Shown here one piece after another: positions 16,212-24,295 of a stretch of 34,226 nt of DNA. The position numbers and the translations under genes were made by a program. This DNA is from CAYUYV01 sp050331455 (lineage in GTDB: Bacteria > Pseudomonadota > Alphaproteobacteria > JAJFIK01). Under the pieces are notes generated by a model that ran no database searches, had not been told where the DNA came from, and saw only the letters and a list, made by a program, of their open reading frames with translations. The stretch is taken from assembly GCA_050331455.1 (NCBI GenBank), contig JBHJGV010000097.1:1-34226 (forward strand), given 5' to 3'. The number at the start of each line of letters is the position of its first letter. The stretch's first letter is position 1.

Positions 16212-18494
16212 TTAAAAGACGTTCAAGGTCAGGCGCACGCCCGCGGTGGCGGGCAGGCCTGTGGCGGCGACATCGGCGACCCCATTCGGTGCGATGAAGA
16301 AGTTGCGCGTCTCGTCATATTCGGTGTCGAAAATGTTCCGGCCCCACAAGGCAATCTCCCAACGCCCATCCGTGGATCCGAAGGCCAGCGTCGCATTGCC
16401 GAGGAAATATCCATCCACCTCGTAAAGGGGGCCAAGCAGCGGCAGCGCGAGATTATCCCGATAGGATACATCGAAGCGGAACCGCCAATACATGGCCTCC
16501 GACACGTCGCCCTGCGCCGTCACGGAACCCACATAGCTGAATTCGGGAAAGCCCAGGGACTGGCCCGCGCGATCGATGAGGACTTCCGTCCCCGAAGCAC
16601 CCGTGGCACCGGTATCGAGGTCGGTGAACTCGATATATTCACCGGTCTTGTAGCCAAAGGCCTGGGAGATCTCAACGCCGGGCAAAGGCGCCCACATCAC
16701 CTCCAGCTCTGCACCGTAGATCTCGCTTTCCGGCGCATTCACGATGCGGCCGACAATCGCGTTCGTCGCCGGATCGAAAATCGCCGACTGCACCTGCTGG
16801 TCCTTGTAATTGTAGTAAAAGCCCGCCGCATTGAGCCGCAGCGTATTGTTCAGCCATTCGGATTTGAGCCCGACCTCATAGGCGTTCAGCCGTTCCTGTA
16901 CGAACGGATCGATGGCCTGGGGATTGAGGGTGTTGTAGGCCGTGAACCCGCCGGACTTGATGCCCCGGCTATAGGATGCATAGACGAGGATATTGTCGGT
17001 GGGCGTCGCTTCCATGGCAACGCGGCCCGTCAGGGGCGTGATGTCAAGGGAGCGGTCCTCGAGCGTTCCGTCCACGGTGCCATTGGCGAAGTTGAAGGTG
17101 CCAAAGCCCGTGGCGAAGGTGCCGAGCCCGATCAGGTCCCGCTCCTCGTCCTCATAGCGGACACCGCCGATCAGCCGGAAATCGTCCGTCAGGTCGTACT
17201 CCCAGTTCACGAAGACGCTCACGGTCCGGACTTCCTGGGCATAGGGCGTCGAGACGGCAAAGCCCGGGCCGAAACTGTCCACGAAGTCGGACCGGTACAG
17301 CTCCTCCAGGTCCTCGGCCGCGTAATAGCCGCCGGCGAGCCAGCGCAAACGGTCATTGATCACACCGGAAAAGCGCAGCTCATGGGTCTGAACATCGATG
17401 TCCGAGACGAAAAAGGTGGAGGCCCCGCCCAGGACAAGGGCATCGAAATCGTTGAACTCCTTTCGGTTCAGGGTCTCGAAGGCGCCGATATAGACCACGT
17501 CCACGGCGCCGAGCGTGCCCTCGACCGTGAGATTGACGCCGAGGCCGTCGCTGTCCCGAAAAGGGGCCTGATCCTGGCCGAAGCCCACCAGTTCGGCGAA
17601 TTCGGCGGATGAGCCCCAGCTTGTCTCCCGCGGCCCGTCATGGGCCGGCACGCCCCCGAGGGAGGAGTCCGTGAACAATTGCAGGCCCTGCCCGTCCGAC
17701 TGATCCTGGAAGCCGTGCACATTGACAAGGGCCGTGAAGGTCGAGGACAGATCGAATTCGAACAGGCCGCGCAGGGCAAACAGGTCCGCGTCGCCCAACG
17801 CCTCGCCGGTCTCCCGGTTGACCTGCCAGGCCCCGCCCCGGCTGACCCGGCCGGACAGGCGCACCCGGGCCCGGTCCGTGAGGCCGCCCGTGACAAAGCC
17901 CTCGGTATCGACCCGGCCGAAGCGGCCCGCTTCGATGACGAGGCCCGCGCCGAAGGTGTCCTGGGGCCGGGCACTGACCAGCTTGATGGCGCCGCCGGTG
18001 GTGTTGCGCCCGTAAAGCGTGCCCTGGGGTCCGCGCAGCACTTCGACCCGTTCCACATCGAACAAGACGCCCTGGGTCATCACCGGAAAGGGATAAGCGA
18101 CCTCATCCACGTAAAAACCGACCGTCGAGGCGTTGTTGGTGGCGTAGTCGCGAAAACCGATGCCCCGGATGCTGAAGCTCGGCTGCCCGGAGCCGAACTG
18201 GCTCTCGATTTCCACATTGGGTGTGAAATTCTCGATGGCATTGATGGTCCGGATGCCCTGGTCGATCAGCTCCTCGCCGGTGAATGTTGTAAGCGCAATG
18301 CCCACATCCTGTTCGGATTCTTCGCGCCGCCGGGCGGTGACCACCATGCGCTCCAGGCCGCCGCGCGCAGGATCGGCGGCGGCCTCGACCTTGTCCGCCG
18401 TCTCGTCCTGGGCCAGGGCCTCAAGGCCCCAGGGCACGAGCGCCGCCGAGGCGCTGACCGAAGTGAGCAAAAGCAAGACAAGCCGTGACGTCAT
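16212..18494 (-). CDS. TonB-dependent outer membrane receptor
   Basis: The ATG at 18494 is preceded by GGGAGACC. The 760-residue product has a signal peptide ending near EALAQD, and a TonB-box-like ERMVVTARR. Its plug domain carries SFSIRGIG, GFYVDEV, VERVEVLRGPQGTLYGRNTTGGAI, and then a beta-barrel ending in LTLNVF. The terminal Phe is the usual outer membrane sorting signal. Such receptors take up iron chelates, vitamins, sugars or other scarce solutes with energy from TonB-ExbBD. This sequence type is abundant in alphaproteobacteria with broad substrates and is often annotated as a siderophore receptor. It begins 41 bases after the transaminase gene on the same strand, so co-transcription is likely and the substrate might be an amine or amino acid derivative. 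Confidence 0.95.
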   Translation of the reverse strand: MTSRLVLLLLTSVSASAALVPWGLEALAQDETADKVEAAADPARGGLERMVVTARRREESEQDVGIALTTFTGEELIDQGIRTINAIENFTPNVEIESQFGSGQPSFSIRGIGFRDYATNNASTVGFYVDEVAYPFPVMTQGVLFDVERVEVLRGPQGTLYGRNTTGGAIKLVSARPQDTFGAGLVIEAGRFGRVDTEGFVTGGLTDRARVRLSGRVSRGGAWQVNRETGEALGDADLFALRGLFEFDLSSTFTALVNVHGFQDQSDGQGLQLFTDSSLGGVPAHDGPRETSWGSSAEFAELVGFGQDQAPFRDSDGLGVNLTVEGTLGAVDVVYIGAFETLNRKEFNDFDALVLGGASTFFVSDIDVQTHELRFSGVINDRLRWLAGGYYAAEDLEELYRSDFVDSFGPGFAVSTPYAQEVRTVSVFVNWEYDLTDDFRLIGGVRYEDEERDLIGLGTFATGFGTFNFANGTVDGTLEDRSLDITPLTGRVAMEATPTDNILVYASYSRGIKSGGFTAYNTLNPQAIDPFVQERLNAYEVGLKSEWLNNTLRLNAAGFYYNYKDQQVQSAIFDPATNAIVGRIVNAPESEIYGAELEVMWAPLPGVEISQAFGYKTGEYIEFTDLDTGATGASGTEVLIDRAGQSLGFPEFSYVGSVTAQGDVSEAMYWRFRFDVSYRDNLALPLLGPLYEVDGYFLGNATLAFGSTDGRWEIALWGRNIFDTEYDETRNFFIAPNGVADVAATGLPATAGVRLTLNVF

Positions 18495-18535
18495 AAATGG
18501 TCTCCCGGGCCGCCGGCCCCCATGGCGCGGGCGGT

Positions 18536-19870
18536 TCATTCGAGGGCGGCCAGCGTTTCGGCCAGGATGGTGAAGGTCTGCGCGACCTGCTCAGGCGTTG
18601 CCTCCAGGAACGGCGCGAATTGGAGAGTATCACCGGAAAAGCGCACCATCAGCCCCCGTTCGAAGCAACCCGCATGGGCGGCGAATCCCCGGCTGCCCGG
18701 AGCCTCCGGACGGGCGTGGAGTTCCACCGCGCCCATAAGCCCGAAATTCCGGATGTCCGCCACCAAATGGTGGTCTTTCAAACCGTGAATCGCCGCTTCG
18801 AAGGCCGGCTCCAGGGCGCGGGCCCGCGCAAACACGTCGTCACGCGCATAGACGTCGAGGGTGGCAAGGGCCGCCGCCGTGGCGACCGGATGGCCGGAAT
18901 AGGTATAGCCGTGGAACAGCTCGATGGGCGTGTCCGCATGGGCCATGAAGGCCTCGTAGATCTCCCGCTTGACCAAGACGGCGCCCATGGGAATGACCCC
19001 GTTGGTCAGGCCCTTGGCAAGACAGATGATGTCCGGCGTCACGCCGAAGCGCTGGGCGGCAAACGGCGCTCCGACCCGGCCGAAACCCGTGATGACCTCA
19101 TCGAAAATGAGCAGCGCTCCGCAGGCGTCGCATTCGGCCCGCAGCGCCTCAAGATACCCAACGGGCGGCACGAGGACGCCCGTGGACCCGGCCACCGGCT
19201 CCACGATCACGGCGGCGATGGTGCCGGCCCCGTGAAAGGCCGCGATCTGCCCCACCCCGCGGGCCAGTTCCGCCCCATGGGGCGGCTGGCCTCTGGAGAA
19301 GGCATTGCGGGCGGGATCGTGGGTGGAGGGCAGATGGGAGACATGGGGCAGCAGGGCGCCGGAAAACAGGGCCCGGTTGGCCGGTATGCCGCCCACGGAT
19401 GTTCCGCCCAGATTGCCCCCGTGATAGCCACGCTCGCGCCCGATGAACCGGGTGCGCGCCGCGTCCCCCTTCAGACGATGATAGGCGACCGATATTTTGA
19501 GCGCCGTGTCGACGGATTCGGAACCGGAATTGGTGAAAAACGCATGGTCGAAGCCCTCCGGCGCCAGGGCCGTGAGCCGACGGGCCAGGTCGAAGGCCGG
19601 CGGATGGCCCACCTGGAAGGCATGGGCATAGTCGAGCCGGTCGAGCTGGTTTTTGACCGCGGAGACGATATGCGGATGGCTGTGCCCGAGGCCGCTGGTC
19701 CAAAGCCCGGAAAAACTGTCATAGACCGCCCGCCCGTCCGCCGCCGTGTACCAATGCCCCTTCGCCGCCGTCACCAGCCGCGGTTGCTCCTTGAACGCCC
19801 GGTTGGCCGTGTAGGGCATCCAATAGGCCTGGAGCCCCCGCTTGTCTCCGGGTTCGGTGTTCCCCGTCAT
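18536..19870 (-). CDS. Class III aminotransferase, omega-amino acid (beta-alanine):pyruvate type
   Basis: The ATG at 19870 is preceded by GGGGGAG; the longer frame to 19921 has no better start. The 444-residue product begins with AYWMPYTANRAFK and KGHWYTAADGR, characteristic of beta-alanine:pyruvate transaminases. It then has FTNSGSESVDTALK, RERGYHGGN, VEPVAGSTGVLVPP, IFDEVITGFGR and LAKGLTNG, where K286 is the expected PLP lysine. It should move an amino group from an omega-amino acid or amine to pyruvate in the cytoplasm. The exact donor is unknown; beta-alanine, GABA, taurine-like compounds and diamines are used in the family. It is the first gene of a probable operon with the TonB receptor. 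Confidence 0.92.
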   Translation of the reverse strand: MTGNTEPGDKRGLQAYWMPYTANRAFKEQPRLVTAAKGHWYTAADGRAVYDSFSGLWTSGLGHSHPHIVSAVKNQLDRLDYAHAFQVGHPPAFDLARRLTALAPEGFDHAFFTNSGSESVDTALKISVAYHRLKGDAARTRFIGRERGYHGGNLGGTSVGGIPANRALFSGALLPHVSHLPSTHDPARNAFSRGQPPHGAELARGVGQIAAFHGAGTIAAVIVEPVAGSTGVLVPPVGYLEALRAECDACGALLIFDEVITGFGRVGAPFAAQRFGVTPDIICLAKGLTNGVIPMGAVLVKREIYEAFMAHADTPIELFHGYTYSGHPVATAAALATLDVYARDDVFARARALEPAFEAAIHGLKDHHLVADIRNFGLMGAVELHARPEAPGSRGFAAHAGCFERGLMVRFSGDTLQFAPFLEATPEQVAQTFTILAETLAALE

Positions 19871-20136
19871 GCCCGCTCCCCCGTTCTTCCCTGCTCCCTC
19901 ATCCTTCCAGGCCCCATCCAATCGGCGCCGCGGGCCTCGAAGCAGGGCCCGGCACCGTGGGCAAGCCTACCACCGGTTCGCGCGAACGCGGTCGACCAAA
20001 GAGTGTCATGGGCCGGATGGGGCGGCGGGCCGGCTTATTCGACCGGGTCAGCCAGGGTGGTGAGGTCCAGCGCCTTGTCCGTGTCATAGGGGCGCAGAGC
20101 GACCGGGGCGCAGGACCCATGGCACGGCCCGCGCGA

Positions 20137-21300
20137 TCAGAACCGAACATCCACCAAAATCAATTCGTGGTCCGACAGGGCCTTGCCCTCGTCGTCCAGA
20201 GCCGGGACGGTCCGTGGGTGCTCTACCGTCAAGCCACGGACGAAAAACCAGTCGAGGCGCAAGTCCGGGTAGCGGCGGGGGCCCGATTGGGGCGTTTCGC
20301 GGGTGGTGCGGCCGGGCGCATTGGCCTCGCCCCAGGAAAAGCCCCGCGCCGCCGCTTCAGCAAACAAGGGCTCATAGGCCACGGGATCTTTCGTCCGCGC
20401 ATTGATGACGGCCCATTCGGGCGTTCCGGCGGCCACCCCTTTGCCCAGGGACCAGGAGTCGCTCGTGGTGTTGAAATCGCCGCCGACGATCATCGGCGCG
20501 CCGGGCGCCCAGGCCTCCAGGGTATCGAGCAGCACCGCCATCTGCCGCGCGCGGACGGAGGAATGGACCCGCACCTCCAGATGGGCACAGGCAACCACCA
20601 CGGTTCGTCCCCCCATTGACAGGGTGGTCGCCAGGGCCATGCGCCCGCCGATGCGCCGCTCGTCGCAATCCTCCGGAAACCAGGTGGCAAGATCGTCGAA
20701 CCGGATAAGCCGCGGCGCGCCGACCGGCACGCCCGACGTGATCGCATTGCCGTGAAAGCCCCGGGCATTGGTCTCGCCGGCGAACAGGGTTTCCTCGCGT
20801 TTGCTCCCCAGGCTGAGCTCCAGAAACTCCACCGCATAAAGACAGTCATGGCCGAGGGGTCCTGCGATGCGGCGCGGCGTGTGGTTCTGACCCGTGCGGG
20901 CCATGCCCACATCCACTTCCGTCAGCAAGGCCACATCCGCCCCTTCCCGGGCCAGGACCCTGGCCACGGCGTCCGGGTGGTAGCACCGCTCCAGATTCCA
21001 GGCCGCCACACGCAGCCGATCCGGCGCCGGCGCGGGAGAGCGCCCGGTGGCGGGGACGTTGGAGCCCGGGACGTTGGAGCCCGGGACGTTGGAGGCCGGG
21101 ACGTTGGAGGCATGGACCTCGATGGCATGAAACAGGGGCAGCGCGGCCTGGGCGCGGGCATGGAGCGCCGGGTCATAGGGCAGAGCGGCGAAGAGCGCAC
21201 GCTGTCCCTTCGGACAGTCGGGGAGCGAGGCGACCACCGTGTCGGAAACCGCAAAAGGCCCTGCCCCTTTGCCCGTGCTGTCCATGTCCGCGCCACTCAT
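20137..21300 (-). CDS. Endonuclease/exonuclease/phosphatase (EEP) superfamily protein
   Basis: The 387-residue product (ATG 21300) contains the EEP metal and catalytic blocks: AAWNLERC with the metal-binding Glu, then GGDFNTTSDSW, then LDWFFVRG and the terminal SDHELI. This is the DNase I-like fold, which cleaves phosphodiester or phosphomonoester bonds in DNA, phospholipids or phosphoinositides. No signal peptide or DNA-binding extension is evident. The N-terminal ~90 residues are not part of the fold and carry a repeat of ASNVP/GSNVP. The start is uncertain: ATG 21285 and an upstream frame to 21381 are alternatives, and no strong ribosome binding site is seen. The substrate is unknown. Confidence 0.87.
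   Translation of the reverse strand: MSGADMDSTGKGAGPFAVSDTVVASLPDCPKGQRALFAALPYDPALHARAQAALPLFHAIEVHASNVPASNVPGSNVPGSNVPATGRSPAPAPDRLRVAAWNLERCYHPDAVARVLAREGADVALLTEVDVGMARTGQNHTPRRIAGPLGHDCLYAVEFLELSLGSKREETLFAGETNARGFHGNAITSGVPVGAPRLIRFDDLATWFPEDCDERRIGGRMALATTLSMGGRTVVVACAHLEVRVHSSVRARQMAVLLDTLEAWAPGAPMIVGGDFNTTSDSWSLGKGVAAGTPEWAVINARTKDPVAYEPLFAEAAARGFSWGEANAPGRTTRETPQSGPRRYPDLRLDWFFVRGLTVEHPRTVPALDDEGKALSDHELILVDVRF
21053..21112 (-). repeat. Four tandem 15-bp units inside the EEP gene
   Basis: GGGACGTTGGAGCCC recurs four times without a gap (21053-21067, 21068-21082, 21083-21097, 21098-21112). The last two units differ in one to a few bases. On the coding strand this gives the pentapeptide SNVPG/SNVPA in series, in the linker between the N-terminal part and the catalytic fold. 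Unit number could vary by replication slippage without changing the frame. Confidence 0.9.
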
Positions 21301-21421
21301 TCCAGGCCATGCGTCCTGAGCCGACCCACCGCCCAAATGCCGTTGCCGTGCCGGTGCCTGTGATAGAGCATGGCGGCACACCGATCCAGGCCGCCTTCAG
21401 CCAATCATGGGAGCCGACGCC

Positions 21422-22246
21422 GTGACCGCCCTGCCTTACGCCGAACTCCACGCCTTTCCGGACGGCGACGCCCCCTACACCGGCAATCCCGCCGGCGTGA
21501 TGCTGCTGGCCACCCCATTGCCGGATGCGGATTGTCTGGGTATTGCAGCCTCGAACAATCTCGCCGAAACGGCTTATCTCGAGGTCCTGCCCGGGGAGTG
21601 GGATCTGTGGCGGCTGCGTTGGTTCACCCCGGAGGCCGAGGTCGATCTGTGCGGCCACGCCACCCTTGCGGCGGCAGTCTGGCTGTTCGACGAAGGGCAT
21701 GTCCAGGGCAACGCAGCCCGCTTCGAGACCCGCTCCGGCAGGCTCACCGTGTCCCGCCACGGCGCTGAGGCCTATGCCATGGATTTCCCGAGCGTCGCCT
21801 TCCGGCCCGCCGACGGCGCCCGGCCCGGCCTTGCGCAAGCCTTGGGGCATGCTGCGCCGGAGCAGAGCTTCGACATCGATCCCATCCACGGCGCGCCCTA
21901 CCAGATGCTTGTGTATGCGGACCAAGCGGCTGTTGAAAATCTGAAGCCGGATTTTTCGGCCCTGGCGGCGGCCGGCGCCAATGTGATCGCCACGGCACCG
22001 GGCCAGGCCGTGGATGTGGTCAGTCGCTTCTTCGCGCCCCTGTCGGGTGTGCCGGAAGACCCCGTCACCGGCTCCGCCCATTGCACTCTCGCGCCCTACT
22101 GGGCCGAGCGGCTGGGACGCCAGACGCTCAGCGCACGCCAGATCGGCCCCCGTCCCGGCGCGCTGACCATGCGGGTCGAGCCCGGGAAGCGCATCACACT
22201 GATCGGAACGGCGCGGCGCTATCTCGACGGGGTCATCACACTGTGA
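21422..22246 (+). CDS. PhzF-family isomerase/epimerase-like enzyme
   Basis: The GTG at 21422 is chosen because GGGAG lies eight bases upstream. An ATG at 21407 is in frame but has no ribosome binding site. The 274-residue product shows the PhzF marks: YTGNPAGV (19-26), NNLAETAYL with the catalytic Glu49, the loop LCGHATLAAA, and EDPVTGSAHC in the second half. The fold is a diaminopimelate epimerase-like double barrel. True PhzF converts DHHA in phenazine synthesis, but most relatives, including this one with no phenazine genes nearby, are of unknown substrate. It is convergent with the DUF2189 gene, overlapping by 11 bp. Confidence 0.93.
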   Translation: MTALPYAELHAFPDGDAPYTGNPAGVMLLATPLPDADCLGIAASNNLAETAYLEVLPGEWDLWRLRWFTPEAEVDLCGHATLAAAVWLFDEGHVQGNAARFETRSGRLTVSRHGAEAYAMDFPSVAFRPADGARPGLAQALGHAAPEQSFDIDPIHGAPYQMLVYADQAAVENLKPDFSALAAAGANVIATAPGQAVDVVSRFFAPLSGVPEDPVTGSAHCTLAPYWAERLGRQTLSARQIGPRPGALTMRVEPGKRITLIGTARRYLDGVITL

Positions 22247-23084
22247 CGAGGCGGTCTTCGGGATGGATCAGCACCTTGCGGTAAAGGTGCCAGGTTGCAT
22301 GGCCGATAATGGGCAGCACCACGATCAGCCCGAGAAACGCCGTTGCCACGGAAGCCGCCACCAGAACAACGATGATCCCGGCCCAGAGAACCATGGGCCC
22401 GGGATTGTCTCGGAAGGCCAGCATGCTGGCCACCATGGCCGTCATGAAGTCCACATCCTTGTCCAGCAGAAACGGCACCGACACCACGGCGATGGAAAAG
22501 ACCAAAGAGGCCAATACGGCCCCGGCCGCCATGCCGAACAGGAAGAATGACGCGCCATTGCCGGTGGTGAAGATGGCGACGGCCATCTCGCTGAGCGGCA
22601 CGGGTTTCAGACCGAAATGGAAGGCGTAGATCACCGCCGCAATGCGCAGCCAGATCGACAGGATGAAGGTGAGCGCAAAGCCCAGCCAGATGAGATGGGT
22701 CGCCCCGTGGCGGATCTTGGCGCCGAATACCGCCGGCCAGCTCAGGCGATCTCCGGTCTCCAAACGACGGCTCACTTCGTAGATGCCGACGGCGGAAATG
22801 GGGCCGATCAGCATGAACCCGGCCAGGGCCGGAAAGATGAGATACGGCATTTCGGCAACCGTTAGACCCACGACGATCCCGTAGCCACAGGCAACATAAA
22901 AGAGGCCGAAGACGAGGCCGTAGATCGGCGCGGTCTGGAAATCGGCGGCGCCGCGGCGCAACACTTCACGAACATCGTCAATGGTGATCAGCGCCACCTT
23001 CGGAAAAGGCACGCTGGACGGCACCGGTTCGTCGGGTCGGTCCGGACCGGAGCCCTGCCCAGCCCTTTCAAATTCGTTCGCCAT
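22236..23084 (-). CDS. DUF2189 multi-pass membrane protein
   Basis: The ATG at 23084 is preceded by GGGAGGG. The 282-residue product has a polar N-terminal ~50 residues and then six hydrophobic segments. Conserved blocks for DUF2189 include APIYGLVFGLFYVACGYGI, GPISAVGIYEVSRRLE, LDKDVDFMTAMVAS and the end GHATWHLYRKVL. The family is common in alphaproteobacteria and has no established function. It is divergent from the LrgA/CidA gene across 141 bases and overlaps PhzF tail to tail. Confidence 0.92.
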   Translation of the reverse strand: MANEFERAGQGSGPDRPDEPVPSSVPFPKVALITIDDVREVLRRGAADFQTAPIYGLVFGLFYVACGYGIVVGLTVAEMPYLIFPALAGFMLIGPISAVGIYEVSRRLETGDRLSWPAVFGAKIRHGATHLIWLGFALTFILSIWLRIAAVIYAFHFGLKPVPLSEMAVAIFTTGNGASFFLFGMAAGAVLASLVFSIAVVSVPFLLDKDVDFMTAMVASMLAFRDNPGPMVLWAGIIVVLVAASVATAFLGLIVVLPIIGHATWHLYRKVLIHPEDRLVTV

Positions 23085-23225
23085 GGCGCCATCCCTCCCT
23101 CTGTTGGTCCCGCAGCCCTGTGTTTTTTCCTATGCTACCACAACAGCCAAACAGGGCGACCCTGCCCGCGGCGCCCATCAAGCCCCGTTTCCAGCCCTCA
23201 GGGCCCATTTTCAGCAAGGTGCACC

Positions 23226-23603
23226 ATGGTCCAGGCCCTGGCCCTGATTGTCATTCTACACCTCGCGGGCACTGTCATCGCCGACGCCCTTTCGCTTCCC
23301 GTGCCCGGACCGGTCATCGGGCTCGTCGGCCTGTTTTTCCTGCTGCGGACCGGGCGTGTGCCCGTGGCTGCCCTGGAGAGGGTTGCAGGCGCGCTGATCC
23401 CGTTTCTTCCCCTCTTTTTTGTGCCTGCGGGGGCCGGCCTGGTTCTTCATCTTAAGCGGATCGGCACGGATGGACTTGGCATCGCTCTGGCGCTGCTGCC
23501 CGGCACGCTGATCGCCCTTGCCGCCACGGCCTGGCTGTTCACGCGGCTGACCCGTCCCATGGGTGTGGATGCGGGCGTGTCGCAAGGCGGCGAGCCCCGA
23601 TGA
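23226..23603 (+). CDS. CidA/LrgA-family holin-like membrane protein
   Basis: The ATG at 23226 follows AAGGTG. The 125-residue product has four hydrophobic helices and the family blocks LPVPGPVIGL and FLPLFFVPAGAGL. The LrgA/CidA family forms holin-like inner membrane proteins. In Staphylococcus they affect murein hydrolase export and autolysis; in other bacteria they are linked to pyruvate or other small-metabolite transport and stress. It overlaps the LrgB gene as ATGA, so the two products are made together and probably form a complex. Confidence 0.94.
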   Translation: MVQALALIVILHLAGTVIADALSLPVPGPVIGLVGLFFLLRTGRVPVAALERVAGALIPFLPLFFVPAGAGLVLHLKRIGTDGLGIALALLPGTLIALAATAWLFTRLTRPMGVDAGVSQGGEPR

Positions 23604-24295
23604 GCATGGCCGCTGACCTGATCCCGCTTGCCGGCACCGTGGCCTGCTTCGCAGCAGCCGATCTTTTGCATACACGGACCGGCCACCATCCCTTGACCCA
23701 CCCGGTGCTTGTGACGATTGCCGTGGTGTCTGCAGTTCTGTTGGTGACGGATTTACCCTATGCAGATTATTTCGCCAGCGCCGATGTCCTGCATTTGATG
23801 CTGGGGCCGGCAACCGTCGCGCTCGCGGTGCCGATGCACCAGCATTGGGATCGGTTGAAAGGGCTTGGGGTGCCGCTGGGCGTTACGCTGGTGCTGGGCA
23901 GCGTGGCGGCGATGGCGCTTTCGGCGGGCTTTGCAGCGCTCGGTCAGGCATCGGACAAAACGTTCGCAACGCTGTTGCCCAAATCGGCCACGGCGCCGGT
24001 GGCCATGGATCTTGCGGCCAGGCTGGGCGGCATTCCAGCGCTCGCCGCCGCCCTGGTCATCCTGACGGGAACGATTGGCGCGGCATTCGGGCCGCCATGG
24101 CTCGCCCGCCTGGGCCTGCGTGACCCTCGGGCGGTCGGCTTTGCCATGGGCCTCGTGGCCCATGGCATCGGCACGGCAGCAGCCTTCAGGGTCGGGCCGA
24201 TCGCCGGCGTTTTCGCCACGCTGGGCATGGCGCTCAATGCGGTGATGACCACGGCGCTCGTCGCGGTCATCAGCTTGGTTTACTCCGCTGCCTGA
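23600..24295 (+). CDS. LrgB-family integral membrane protein
   Basis: The start overlaps the LrgA/CidA stop (ATGA). The 231-residue product has six to seven hydrophobic segments. It carries the family marks LGPATVALAVPMH, LLPKSATAPVAMDL and FAMGLVAHGIGTAAAF. LrgB partners with LrgA in the membrane; the pair has been tied to pyruvate uptake and autolysis control elsewhere, but no local sensor (such as LytSR) is present. Its last 16 bases overlap the convergent gcvPB gene. Confidence 0.95.
   Translation: MSMAADLIPLAGTVACFAAADLLHTRTGHHPLTHPVLVTIAVVSAVLLVTDLPYADYFASADVLHLMLGPATVALAVPMHQHWDRLKGLGVPLGVTLVLGSVAAMALSAGFAALGQASDKTFATLLPKSATAPVAMDLAARLGGIPALAAALVILTGTIGAAFGPPWLARLGLRDPRAVGFAMGLVAHGIGTAAAFRVGPIAGVFATLGMALNAVMTTALVAVISLVYSAA

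Noticed and set aside
16143..17612. Plus-strand frame of 489 codons inside the TonB receptor gene
   Set aside because: It is antisense to a complete receptor with signal peptide, plug and barrel end, and has no recognisable motif.
19899..20150. 83-codon minus-strand frame between the nuclease and transaminase genes
   Set aside because: Pro/Arg-rich with no motif or ribosome binding site. The more protein-like phase here is the in-frame continuation of the nuclease, listed separately.
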